Source of the DNA: Gleimia hominis
Lineage (GTDB): Bacteria > Actinomycetota > Actinomycetes > Actinomycetales > Actinomycetaceae
DNA: 64,000 nucleotides
Assembly (NCBI RefSeq): GCF_032085515.1
Contig: NZ_JASXSX010000001.1
Span: forward strand, 1,364,001 to 1,428,000
Reading direction: 5' to 3'
A program made the position numbers and the translations under genes. The notes under the pieces were generated by a model. The model did no database searches. It saw only the letters and a program-made list of their open reading frames with translations, and was not told the DNA's origin. Shown one piece after another: positions 23,377-31,822 of the stretch; within the stretch, counting starts at the first letter, position 1; every line of letters begins with the position of its first letter.

Positions 23377-26052
23377 ATGAGTGAATCGGAACTACTGGTA
23401 ATTGACGGACACTCGATGGCATTTCGGGCCTTTTACGCGCTCCCCGCGGAGAACTTCACTACCTCCGGCGGGCAGCACACGAACGCGGTCTACGGATTCG
23501 TGTCCATGCTCGTGAAGATGCTGGAAACGCACCAGCCCACTCACCTCGCAGTCGCTTTCGACCTCGCCAGCGGATCGTTTCGGAACCAGGAGTACGCAGA
23601 CTACAAAGCGGGGCGGAAGAAAACTCCCGAAGAGTTCAAAGACCAGGTGCCGTTGATCGAACAGGTGCTTAAAGCGATGGGCATCGCGGTTTTGACGAAA
23701 GAGGGATTCGAAGCTGACGATATCCTCGCAACCCTGGCGCACATGGGGCAGGACCAGGGTGCGCACGTGCTCGTGGCATCGGGCGATCGCGACTCGTTCC
23801 AGCTGATCACCGACCAAGTGCAAGTGATCTACCCGGGTCGGAGCCCATCGGACCTGCGGATCATGGACACGGCCGCGATAGAAGAAAAATACGGGGTGGA
23901 ACCCGCGCGCTACCCGCACATCGCCGCACTCGTAGGGGAAAAGGCCGACAACCTGCCCGGTGTACCCGGCGTTGGGGAGAAAACTGCGGCCCAGTGGATT
24001 CGAAAATACGATGGTCTCGAAGGAGTGCTGGCGAATGCCGATAAGATCGGTGGTAAACGGGGCGAAGCGCTGCGTGAGCACGCGGAAGATGTGAAACGTA
24101 ACCGGCGGTTAAACCACTTGCGTACCGACGTGGACTTGGGGGTGGACCTGGATGCTCTGCGCCGCCAGCCGGTGGACCACGTAGCTCTCGGTAAACTCTT
24201 CGACAGCCTTCAGATTCGCACGTTACGCGACCGGGTGCGGGCCGTTGACGTGGGAGAAGCTGGTGAGGCACATGCGCTGCAGAACTCGGCGCCTCAAGAA
24301 ACCCATCAGGAAACCCCTCAAGAAACGCACGTGCAAACCACCCGTGATATTTCGGTGCAAGAGTGGGCGAAGCAAGTGAAGGCGGCGCGGGGGATTGCTA
24401 TTGACGTGTTCCCGCACGAACGAAACAAAGAAATCGCGCAAATCGCACTCTACCGCGACAGTCGGGCGCTCGTACTGGATCCCCTGGAACTGGATGCACA
24501 GCGAGAAAAAGAACTGGGTGCACTACTTGCGTCGACCCCTCTCGCGGTCCGTGGCGCAAAAACCCTGCGACACCAATTTGCTGAGCGAGGCATGGAGCTT
24601 GGCGATGATCTGTTCGACGTGGAATTAGCGGCGTACCTGTGTCAGCCGGGATGGGCGAACTACCGGATATCCACACTGGCGCAAGCATATCTCGACCGAG
24701 AAGTACCGGAACCGGAAGATAAAAAACAGCAACCACTATTTGCGGATACCGCGACCCTCGCACAGTTGGCATGCGCCGTGTTTGACCTGCGCGAACAGCT
24801 GGAAGAGTGGTTGGACCAGCGGAACGCAAGCGAACTGTTCGCGGATCTGGAAGCTCCCCTGCAACGAGTGCTCTACCGAATGGAAGCGCGCGGCATACAG
24901 GTCGATCGGCGCGTGCTGCAAGACCTGGCGGGGGAGCTAGCGAAAGAAACCCAGCAGGCAGCGCAAGGCGCATACGATGCAATCGGGAAACAAGTTAATC
25001 TTTCCAGCCCAAAGCAGCTGCAGACAGTGCTGTTCGAAGATCTGAACATGCCGAAAACCCGCAAGATCAAAACCGGGTACACAACTAACGCGGCGGCCCT
25101 CGAGAAACTCTACGCGCAAACCCACCACCCGTTCTTAGAGAACCTGCTGGCGCACCGCGACAAGATTAAACGCCGGCAAACCGTGGACGGCCTGATTGAC
25201 GCCGTGGCGCCAGATGGGCGGATCCACACGACTTTCCAACAAACTGCGGCTGCGACAGGCCGGCTGGCTTCGTCGGATCCGAACCTGCAGAACATCCCGG
25301 CCCGCACCAGTGAAGGGATGCGGATTCGCGAAGCGTTCGTCCCCGGCCAAGATTACGATCTGCTAGTTACCGCCGATTACTCGCAGATTGAAATGCGGAT
25401 AATGGCGCACTTGTCTAGAGATTCCGCGTTGATTGAGGCGTTTAAATCCGGTGAGGACCTACACAAAACCATGGCTGCGATGGTGTTTCACGTGCCGGTT
25501 GAGGATGTGGATCAACACTTGCGGTCGCGAATCAAAGCCACGTCCTACGGGTTGGCGTACGGCTTGTCTGCCTACGGTCTGTCACAGCAGTTAGGTACGA
25601 GCGTGAATGAGGCGCGTGCGCTGCGCAAACAATATTTCGAACGGTTCGGAGGGGTACAGGACTTCCTCCAAGCCATCGTGCAGCAAGCACGGCACACGGG
25701 GTACACCGAGACGATCATGGGGCGGCGCAGGTACTTCCCAGACCTGAACTCCACGAACCGGCAACGGCGCGAAATTGCGGAACGCGCTGCCCTCAACGCA
25801 CCCATTCAAGGGTCGGCCGCCGACATCATTAAAGTCGCGATGCTGAACGTAGAAAAAGCATTGGCGGATGCTGGTTTGCGTGCCCGCATGCTCCTGCAAG
25901 TTCATGATGAGCTAGTGCTTGAAGTGGGGGAAAACGAGGTTGACCAGGTCGAATCAATACTGCGTGAGCAGATGGGCAGTGCCGGCCACCTGGATGTTCC
26001 TCTGGACGTGTCAGTGGGGGTGGGGGCCTCATGGAGAACAGCCGCACACTAA
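23377..26052 (+). CDS. polA: DNA polymerase I
   Basis: This 891-residue enzyme fills gaps in excision repair and removes RNA primers. Residues about 1-290 are the 5'-3' exonuclease (LLVIDGHSMAFRAFYALP, FEADDILATLA, GDRDSFQLI, VGEKADNLPGVPGVGEKTAAQWI). Residues about 320-500 are a 3'-5' exonuclease-like domain without its catalytic acids (IAIDVFPHERNKEI in place of DxE), so no proofreading is expected, as in many actinobacteria. The rest is the polymerase with motif A VTADYSQIEMRI, motif B region and motif C VHDELVLEV. The interdomain linker has a small ETHQETPQETH repeat. ATG 23377 gives the normal N-terminus; GTG 23344 is an alternative. Confidence 0.95.
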   Translation: MSESELLVIDGHSMAFRAFYALPAENFTTSGGQHTNAVYGFVSMLVKMLETHQPTHLAVAFDLASGSFRNQEYADYKAGRKKTPEEFKDQVPLIEQVLKAMGIAVLTKEGFEADDILATLAHMGQDQGAHVLVASGDRDSFQLITDQVQVIYPGRSPSDLRIMDTAAIEEKYGVEPARYPHIAALVGEKADNLPGVPGVGEKTAAQWIRKYDGLEGVLANADKIGGKRGEALREHAEDVKRNRRLNHLRTDVDLGVDLDALRRQPVDHVALGKLFDSLQIRTLRDRVRAVDVGEAGEAHALQNSAPQETHQETPQETHVQTTRDISVQEWAKQVKAARGIAIDVFPHERNKEIAQIALYRDSRALVLDPLELDAQREKELGALLASTPLAVRGAKTLRHQFAERGMELGDDLFDVELAAYLCQPGWANYRISTLAQAYLDREVPEPEDKKQQPLFADTATLAQLACAVFDLREQLEEWLDQRNASELFADLEAPLQRVLYRMEARGIQVDRRVLQDLAGELAKETQQAAQGAYDAIGKQVNLSSPKQLQTVLFEDLNMPKTRKIKTGYTTNAAALEKLYAQTHHPFLENLLAHRDKIKRRQTVDGLIDAVAPDGRIHTTFQQTAAATGRLASSDPNLQNIPARTSEGMRIREAFVPGQDYDLLVTADYSQIEMRIMAHLSRDSALIEAFKSGEDLHKTMAAMVFHVPVEDVDQHLRSRIKATSYGLAYGLSAYGLSQQLGTSVNEARALRKQYFERFGGVQDFLQAIVQQARHTGYTETIMGRRRYFPDLNSTNRQRREIAERAALNAPIQGSAADIIKVAMLNVEKALADAGLRARMLLQVHDELVLEVGENEVDQVESILREQMGSAGHLDVPLDVSVGVGASWRTAAH

Positions 26053-26171
26053 AAAACAGTAAAATGCGACCAATCTCTCTTTCTGAATAGGGGGATACGG
26101 CTAGTAATTGCGGGCCTGTTACCTGATAGTATCGGCATTGTGTGTCTGACACTCTGCTCTCCCAACTGGGA

Positions 26172-26186
26172 AATATCCAATGGATA
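26172..26186. repeat. Small perfect palindrome in the rpsA leader
   Basis: ATATCC-AAT-GGATAT in the 212-bp polA-rpsA gap, about 80 bp before rpsA. It could be a hairpin or a protein site; nothing else is recognised in the gap beyond the rpsA ribosome site GGGGAA. Confidence 0.4.
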
Positions 26187-26264
26187 TGCACCCCATAACA
26201 GGTGTGAGGCACGCATGTACTCTGTCCGATAACTACTATAAGCAAATTTGGGGAACATAAATAT

Positions 26265-27713
26265 ATGACCACCTCTACGCCCCAGCAGCCCGAGCAGGTT
26301 GCCGTAAACGACATTGGATCCGAAGAGGATCTACTCGCCGCAGTCGACGAGACCATTAAATATTTCAAAGAAGGCGACATCGTCGAAGGTACAGTCGTCA
26401 AGGTCGACCGTGACGAAGTCCTGCTCGACATCGGTTACAAAACCGAAGGCGTTATTCTTTCACGCGAACTTTCCATCAAACACGACGTCGACCCAGACGA
26501 CGTGGTTGAAGTTGGAGACACGACCGAAGCGCTAGTCCTACAAATGGAGGACAAGGAAGGCCGCCTACTTCTTTCGAAGAAGCGCGCCCAATACGAACGT
26601 GCCTGGGGCACCATTGAAAACATCAAGGAAGAGGACGGGGTTGTTACCGGCACCGTCATCGAGGTTGTTAAAGGTGGTCTGATCCTAGACATCGGTCTGC
26701 GCGGCTTCCTCCCGGCATCACTGGTTGAAATGCGTCGCGTGCGCGACCTGCAGCCCTACATTGGGCGCGAACTCGAAGCGAAAATCATTGAGCTCGACAA
26801 GAACCGCAACAACGTTGTTCTTTCGCGCCGCGCATGGCTCGAGCAGACCCAGTCTGAGGTCCGCACAAACTTCCTCAACACCTTGCAAAAAGGTCAAATC
26901 CGCACAGGTGTCATCTCCTCGATCGTCAACTTCGGCGCGTTCGTGGACCTGGGTGGCGTAGACGGCCTTGTGCACGTATCCGAACTGTCCTGGAAGCACA
27001 TCGACCACCCGTCCGAAGTGGTTGAGGTGGGCGACGAGGTTACCGTGGAGGTTCTGGATGTGGACATGAACCGCGAACGCGTTTCACTGTCCCTGAAGGC
27101 CACGCAAGAGGATCCGTGGCAGGTATTCGCCCGCACGCACGCCATCGGCCAGGTTGTGCCCGGCAAGGTCACGAAGCTGGTTCCGTTCGGCGCGTTCGTC
27201 CGCGTGGAAGACGGAATCGAAGGCCTGGTGCACATTTCCGAGCTGGCTCAGCGTCACATCGATACGCCCGAGCAGGTCGTTAAGGTTGGCAACGAAGTCT
27301 TCGTCAAGATCATTGACATCGACTTGGAACGCCGCCGCATCTCCCTGTCACTGAAGCAGGCGAACGAGGGCATCGACCCGAACTCGGAGGACTTCGACCC
27401 GTCCCTGTACGGTATGGCCGCAGAATACGACGAGAACGGCGAGTACAAGTACCCCGAAGGCTTCGATCCGGAAACCCAGGAATGGATGGAAGGTTACGAA
27501 GAGCAGCGGGACGCTTGGGAAGAACAGTACGCGCAAGCACACGCCCGGTGGGAAGCGCACAAGGCACAGGTGGCGCGCGCACTCGAAGAAGACGCAGAAG
27601 CAGCGCCTTCGATCGAGGACACGGCGTCCTACTCCACTCCCGTGGAATCTTCCGGCACGCTCGCTTCCGACGAAGCACTCGCAGCGCTGCGTGAGAAGTT
27701 GACGAACAACTAA
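26265..27713 (+). CDS. rpsA: 30S ribosomal protein S1
   Basis: This 482-residue RNA-binding protein has four S1 OB domains, the usual actinobacterial number: about residues 35-105 (EGDIVEGTVVKVDRDEVLLDIG), 120-190 (VTGTVIEVVKGGLILDIGLRGFLPASLVE), 205-275 (GQIRTGVISSIVNFGAFVDLGGVDGLVHVSEL) and 290-360 (VVPGKVTKLVPFGAFVRVEDGIEGLVHISEL). An acidic C-terminal tail follows. It helps mRNA binding to the 30S subunit. ATG 26265 follows GGGGAACATAAAT. The polA-rpsA-coaE-uvrB order is conserved in actinobacteria. Confidence 0.96.
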   Translation: MTTSTPQQPEQVAVNDIGSEEDLLAAVDETIKYFKEGDIVEGTVVKVDRDEVLLDIGYKTEGVILSRELSIKHDVDPDDVVEVGDTTEALVLQMEDKEGRLLLSKKRAQYERAWGTIENIKEEDGVVTGTVIEVVKGGLILDIGLRGFLPASLVEMRRVRDLQPYIGRELEAKIIELDKNRNNVVLSRRAWLEQTQSEVRTNFLNTLQKGQIRTGVISSIVNFGAFVDLGGVDGLVHVSELSWKHIDHPSEVVEVGDEVTVEVLDVDMNRERVSLSLKATQEDPWQVFARTHAIGQVVPGKVTKLVPFGAFVRVEDGIEGLVHISELAQRHIDTPEQVVKVGNEVFVKIIDIDLERRRISLSLKQANEGIDPNSEDFDPSLYGMAAEYDENGEYKYPEGFDPETQEWMEGYEEQRDAWEEQYAQAHARWEAHKAQVARALEEDAEAAPSIEDTASYSTPVESSGTLASDEALAALREKLTNN

Positions 27714-27738
27714 CGCGCGCACTTAGCGAAAAAGCAAG

Positions 27739-27767
27739 AGTGGGCTCAGCCAGTGGCTGAGCCCACT
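27739..27767 (+). terminator. Terminator after rpsA
   Basis: Thirteen-bp perfect stem AGTGGGCTCAGCC / GGCTGAGCCCACT with a 3-nt loop; only a weak T-rich tail. Confidence 0.7.
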
Positions 27768-27811
27768 TATGCTATGGAAACGCTAGAACAATGATCTGAA
27801 AGGGCACGCGC

Positions 27812-28468
27812 ATGCTAATCAAACTGCGGCCACTCCCACCAGCTGCACGCAAGCGAGTCTATCGAGTGGGGATCACCGGGGGAATAGGAAGCGGTAAGTC
27901 CACGTTCACAACTGCGCTGCGTCGCTTAGGGAAAGTTGTGGCGGATGCGGACCGGATTGCACGCGAGATCGTGGGGCCCGGTGAGCCGGCGTTGGCTCAG
28001 ATTGAGCACCGGTTCGGAGCAGCGGTGATTGCCCCAGATGGCCAGCTCAACCGCGCGCGGTTGGCAGAAATAGTTTTCAATAACCCTGCGGCCCGCGCGG
28101 ATCTAAACGCCATCACGCACCCACTGATTCACGAACGAGCGCAAGCACTCATGGCGAACGCACCGGGTCGCTACGCATTCTACGACGCGCCGGTGCTCAT
28201 AGAATCCGGCGGGGTAAACAACGTGGATGCGGTTGTGGTGATTACCGCGCCGCTAGAGAAACGGAGGGCGTGGGTGCAGCAAAAGCGAGGACTGAGCCGC
28301 GAAAAGTTTGACGCTAGGGTGCGTGCACAACTGAGCGATCAAGAACGCCTCGACCACGCCCACATAGAAGTGCGCAACAACGCGACCGCAAGCAAACTGC
28401 GCGAAGACGCCCACCGCCTCACGGAACTGCTCGATACGCACCTGGAAATCGCAGACCAAACGGTTTAA
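27812..28468 (+). CDS. coaE: Dephospho-CoA kinase
   Basis: This 218-residue P-loop kinase catalyses the last step of coenzyme A synthesis. It has Walker A GITGGIGSGKST preceded by a 16-residue N-terminal extension, VVADADRIAREIV (substrate Asp), ITHPLIHERA and YDAPVLIESGGVNNVDAVVVITAP, all typical of CoaE. ATG 27812 follows GAAAGGGC. It lies between rpsA and uvrB as in other actinobacteria. No C-terminal GrpB-like extension of the mycobacterial type is present. Confidence 0.94.
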   Translation: MLIKLRPLPPAARKRVYRVGITGGIGSGKSTFTTALRRLGKVVADADRIAREIVGPGEPALAQIEHRFGAAVIAPDGQLNRARLAEIVFNNPAARADLNAITHPLIHERAQALMANAPGRYAFYDAPVLIESGGVNNVDAVVVITAPLEKRRAWVQQKRGLSREKFDARVRAQLSDQERLDHAHIEVRNNATASKLREDAHRLTELLDTHLEIADQTV

Positions 28469-28509
28469 CGCGGGAAGCGAACGCGCGTGGCGAAAACCCG
28501 GTAGGCACG

Positions 28510-28515
28510 TAGACT
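28510..28515 (+). promoter_or_regulatory. -10 box TAGACT of uvrB; probable leaderless start
   Basis: TAGACT ends 7 nt before ATG 28523, placing the expected transcription start at or next to the start codon. Confidence 0.45.
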
Positions 28516-28522
28516 AGCGGGT

Positions 28523-30601
28523 ATGGATAGCCCTATTGTGCGCCAAGAAGCAGCGTTCGAAGTCGTTTCCGAATTCAGCCCCTCCGGGGACCAGCCCAGC
28601 GCGATCGCACAGTTGCGAGACCGGATTAATGCGGGGGAAAAAGACGTGGTTCTACTGGGAGCAACGGGCACTGGTAAGTCCGCGACCGCAGCGTGGACAA
28701 TCGAACAGATCCAACGGCCGACACTGGTGATGGCGCCCAATAAGACACTGGCGGCGCAACTGGCGGCGGAACTGCGGGAACTACTACCCCATAACGCGGT
28801 TGAATACTTCGTGTCCTACTACGACTACTACCAGCCGGAAGCCTATGTGCCGCAAACGGATACGTATATAGAAAAAGACTCGTCTATTAACGACGAGGTA
28901 GAACGTTTGCGCCACTCCGCCACTAATAGTTTATTGACCCGCCGTGACACCGTGGTGGTTGCGTCCGTGTCCTGCATTTACGGCCTCGGGACCCCCGAAG
29001 AATACGTGGCGCGCATGGTGGAACTGCAGGTGGGGATGGAAATCGACCGCAATGAGCTGCTGCGCCAGTTCGTCGCCATGCAATACACCCGCAACGACGT
29101 GGCGTTCACGCGTGGCACGTTCCGCGTGCGTGGGGACACGATCGAAATCATTCCCGTGTATGAGGAACTTGCAATCCGCATAGAAATGTTCGGCGACGAG
29201 ATTGAGAACCTCGCGGTGCTGCATCCGCTGACAGGGAATTTGATTCGCGAGGTCGACCACGCGTTCTTGTTCCCCGCATCCCACTACGTGGCGGGGGAGG
29301 AACGGATGAAGCACGCGATCGAGTCGATTGAAGCGGAACTGGATGAGCGGGTGGCGTGGTTTAAGAAGCAAAATAAGTTGCTTGAGGCGCAGCGCCTGCA
29401 AATGCGCACCACGTATGACCTGGAGATGATGAGGGAGATTGGCTCGTGTTCGGGGATTGAGAACTATTCGAGGCACATTGACGGCCGCGGGCCAGGTACC
29501 CCGCCGCACACCCTCCTGGATTACTTTCCGGACGACTTCGTTCTGGTAATCGACGAATCGCACGTGACAGTACCGCAAATCGGGGCGATGTACGAAGGGG
29601 ACATGTCCCGTAAACGCACGCTCGTTGACCACGGTTTCCGCTTACCATCGGCGATGGATAACCGGCCCCTAAAGTGGGATGAGTTCTTGGAACGCATCGG
29701 CCAAACCATCTACATGTCTGCAACGCCCGGCCCGTACGAATTGGAGCAATCGCACGGAGTGGTGGAGCAAATCATCCGCCCAACCGGTCTGGTAGACCCG
29801 AAAGTGATTGTGAAACCCACGGAGGGGCAAATCGATGACCTCATGGATGAAATTAACCAGCGGGTGGAACGGAACGAACGGGTTCTGGTAACTACCCTCA
29901 CGAAAAAAATGGCGGAAGAACTGACAGACTACCTGCTGGCGCGCGATATCCGCGTGGAATACCTGCATTCTGACGTGGATACGCTCCGGCGGGTGGAACT
30001 GCTGCGGGAACTGCGCATGGGGAAGTTCGACGTGCTGGTGGGGATTAACTTGCTGCGTGAGGGACTGGACTTGCCGGAAGTGTCACTGGTCGCGATTCTG
30101 GATGCGGACAAAGAGGGGTTCTTGCGGTCCACCACATCTTTGATTCAAACGATTGGGCGTGCCGCCAGGAACGTGAATGGGCAAGTGCACATGTACGCGG
30201 ACCACATTACGGAATCCATGCGGTACGCGATCGACGAAACGCAGCGCCGGCGCGAGAAGCAGATAGCGTATAACAAGGAACACGGGGTGGACCCGCAGCC
30301 GCTGCGGAAAAAAATCCAAGACGTCACCGACATGCTTGCCCGTGAGGATATTGACACGGAGGAACTGCTTTCCGGAGGGTACCGCCAGCCGGTTACGGAT
30401 GCGGATAAGGGCCTTGAGGGACTGTCGACGCGCGCCCAACTGGCAGGTGCAGCGGAGGCGGACCTGGAGGGGCTGATTGACCAGCTGACCCAGCAGATGC
30501 ATGCCGCCGCGGAAGACCTCCAGTTTGAGGTTGCAGCCCGGTTGCGCGACGAACTGTCGGAACTAAAACAGGAGCTGCGGCAGATGCGGGCCGCTAACTA
30601 A
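28523..30601 (+). CDS. uvrB: UvrABC excinuclease subunit B
   Basis: This 692-residue damage-verifying helicase-like protein is loaded by UvrA and then recruits UvrC. It has FSPSGDQPSAI (Q-like motif), Walker A LLGATGTGKSAT, the beta-hairpin region YFVSYYDYYQPEAYVP, Walker B LVIDESHVT, helicase motifs V/VI (VGINLLREGLDLPEVSLVAILDADKEGFLRS, QTIGRAARN) and a C-terminal UVR domain (about residues 650-685) for UvrC contact. Full family length. It shares this 16-kb stretch with uvrA and uvrC. Confidence 0.97.
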   Translation: MDSPIVRQEAAFEVVSEFSPSGDQPSAIAQLRDRINAGEKDVVLLGATGTGKSATAAWTIEQIQRPTLVMAPNKTLAAQLAAELRELLPHNAVEYFVSYYDYYQPEAYVPQTDTYIEKDSSINDEVERLRHSATNSLLTRRDTVVVASVSCIYGLGTPEEYVARMVELQVGMEIDRNELLRQFVAMQYTRNDVAFTRGTFRVRGDTIEIIPVYEELAIRIEMFGDEIENLAVLHPLTGNLIREVDHAFLFPASHYVAGEERMKHAIESIEAELDERVAWFKKQNKLLEAQRLQMRTTYDLEMMREIGSCSGIENYSRHIDGRGPGTPPHTLLDYFPDDFVLVIDESHVTVPQIGAMYEGDMSRKRTLVDHGFRLPSAMDNRPLKWDEFLERIGQTIYMSATPGPYELEQSHGVVEQIIRPTGLVDPKVIVKPTEGQIDDLMDEINQRVERNERVLVTTLTKKMAEELTDYLLARDIRVEYLHSDVDTLRRVELLRELRMGKFDVLVGINLLREGLDLPEVSLVAILDADKEGFLRSTTSLIQTIGRAARNVNGQVHMYADHITESMRYAIDETQRRREKQIAYNKEHGVDPQPLRKKIQDVTDMLAREDIDTEELLSGGYRQPVTDADKGLEGLSTRAQLAGAAEADLEGLIDQLTQQMHAAAEDLQFEVAARLRDELSELKQELRQMRAAN

Positions 30602-30757
30602 AGCACGGTCACAGCTTTTGTGTGGGCACCTGCTGGGCCCGAACACTGGCTCGCCAACTACCTCACATTATGTTGTTGCCGCGAGCGCAACCCGGGCCGA
30701 TTAAACTGGGTGCGATATTGTTAAAACTGCAGATAATCCACTGAAGGGACCATCGTT

Positions 30758-31744
30758 TTGGACGTCCATCTTCTCGGCTGGCTCGGACTAGCGGCCGTAG
30801 TCGTAGCGCTGGTGGCGGTAGACATTTTTGGGCACGTGCGCACCCCGCACGAACCCACCCTAAAAGAAGCCGCTAAATGGAGCGCCGGATACATTGCTTT
30901 AGCGTTAGCATTTGGCCTTCTGATCTGGGGGATTTGGGGGCTGAAGTACGCGGGGGAGTACTGGGCGGGGTGGATCACCGAGTGGTCGCTTTCGCTCGAC
31001 AACCTGTTCGTGTTCATCATAATTATTGGCGCATTCCGCGTCCCGCGCGCATTCCAACAGAAAGTGCTGCTGTCCGGTATTATCATTGCGCTCGTGCTGC
31101 GGCTCGTGTTCATCCTAATTGGGGGTGCGATTATTGCGCGGTGGGCGTGGATTTTCTACATTTTTGGCCTGTGGTTGCTTTACACGGCGTACACGCAGGT
31201 GCGAGATGGGTTGCAAGATGACGAAGCGGACGCGGAGTATACGGAACCGAAGTTCGTGACCCTCATGCGGAAGGTGTTCCCGGTTACTGACGGGTTCGTG
31301 TCCGACAAACTGTTGCATCGGCATGCGGGCCGCACCTACATTACACCTCTGTTGCTCGTAATCGTCGCGCTCGGCTCCGCGGACCTCATGTTCGCGTTCG
31401 ATTCGATTCCCGCGATTTTCGGGTTAACGCGCGAGCCGTTCATCGTGTTTGCCGCCAACGCGTTTGCCCTGCTTGGGTTGCGGCAATTGTACTTTTTGAT
31501 CGATGGCCTGTTAGAAAAACTCGTTTACCTGCACTTTGGTTTAGCTGCGATCCTCGCGTTCATTGGGGTGAAGCTGATTTTGCACGCTATGCACGAGAAT
31601 ACGTTTAGTTTCTTAAACGGCGGCAAGGGTTTCGACGTTCCCGAAATCGGCATCCCTGGTTCTTTAGGCTTCATCATCGTCACCCTGGTAGTCACGGTAG
31701 TCGCATCCATTTGGAAGTCCCGCAAAGACAAGTCGCGTTCGTAG
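30758..31744 (+). CDS. TerC-family integral membrane protein
   Basis: This 328-residue protein has about eight or nine membrane segments and the TerC signatures EWSLSLDNLFVFIIII (first conserved Asp/Asn motif) and ADLMFAFDSIPAIFGLT (second), which line a likely metal path. TerC proteins are linked to tellurite resistance, Mn2+ efflux and metalation of exported enzymes; which applies here cannot be read. The start is TTG 30758 after GAAGGGACC. It stands alone between uvrB and the P-type ATPase gene. The upstream 156 bp show no clear Mn riboswitch. Confidence 0.9.
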   Translation: MDVHLLGWLGLAAVVVALVAVDIFGHVRTPHEPTLKEAAKWSAGYIALALAFGLLIWGIWGLKYAGEYWAGWITEWSLSLDNLFVFIIIIGAFRVPRAFQQKVLLSGIIIALVLRLVFILIGGAIIARWAWIFYIFGLWLLYTAYTQVRDGLQDDEADAEYTEPKFVTLMRKVFPVTDGFVSDKLLHRHAGRTYITPLLLVIVALGSADLMFAFDSIPAIFGLTREPFIVFAANAFALLGLRQLYFLIDGLLEKLVYLHFGLAAILAFIGVKLILHAMHENTFSFLNGGKGFDVPEIGIPGSLGFIIVTLVVTVVASIWKSRKDKSRS

Positions 31745-31822
31745 CGAACAAACCGGTTTTCCTTTTGATTTTGCTTGAGGGCCGGTCGGGGTCTCCTGGT
31801 GTAGTTAGATACCGCTAAGCTA

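Noticed and set aside
28469..28522. SOS-box-like sequence before uvrB
   Set aside because: CGAACGCGCGTGGCGA has several mismatches in the right half-site, too weak to call.
28931..29632. Long antisense frame over uvrB (233 codons)
   Set aside because: Shadow of a GC-rich coding sequence; no ribosome site or family features.
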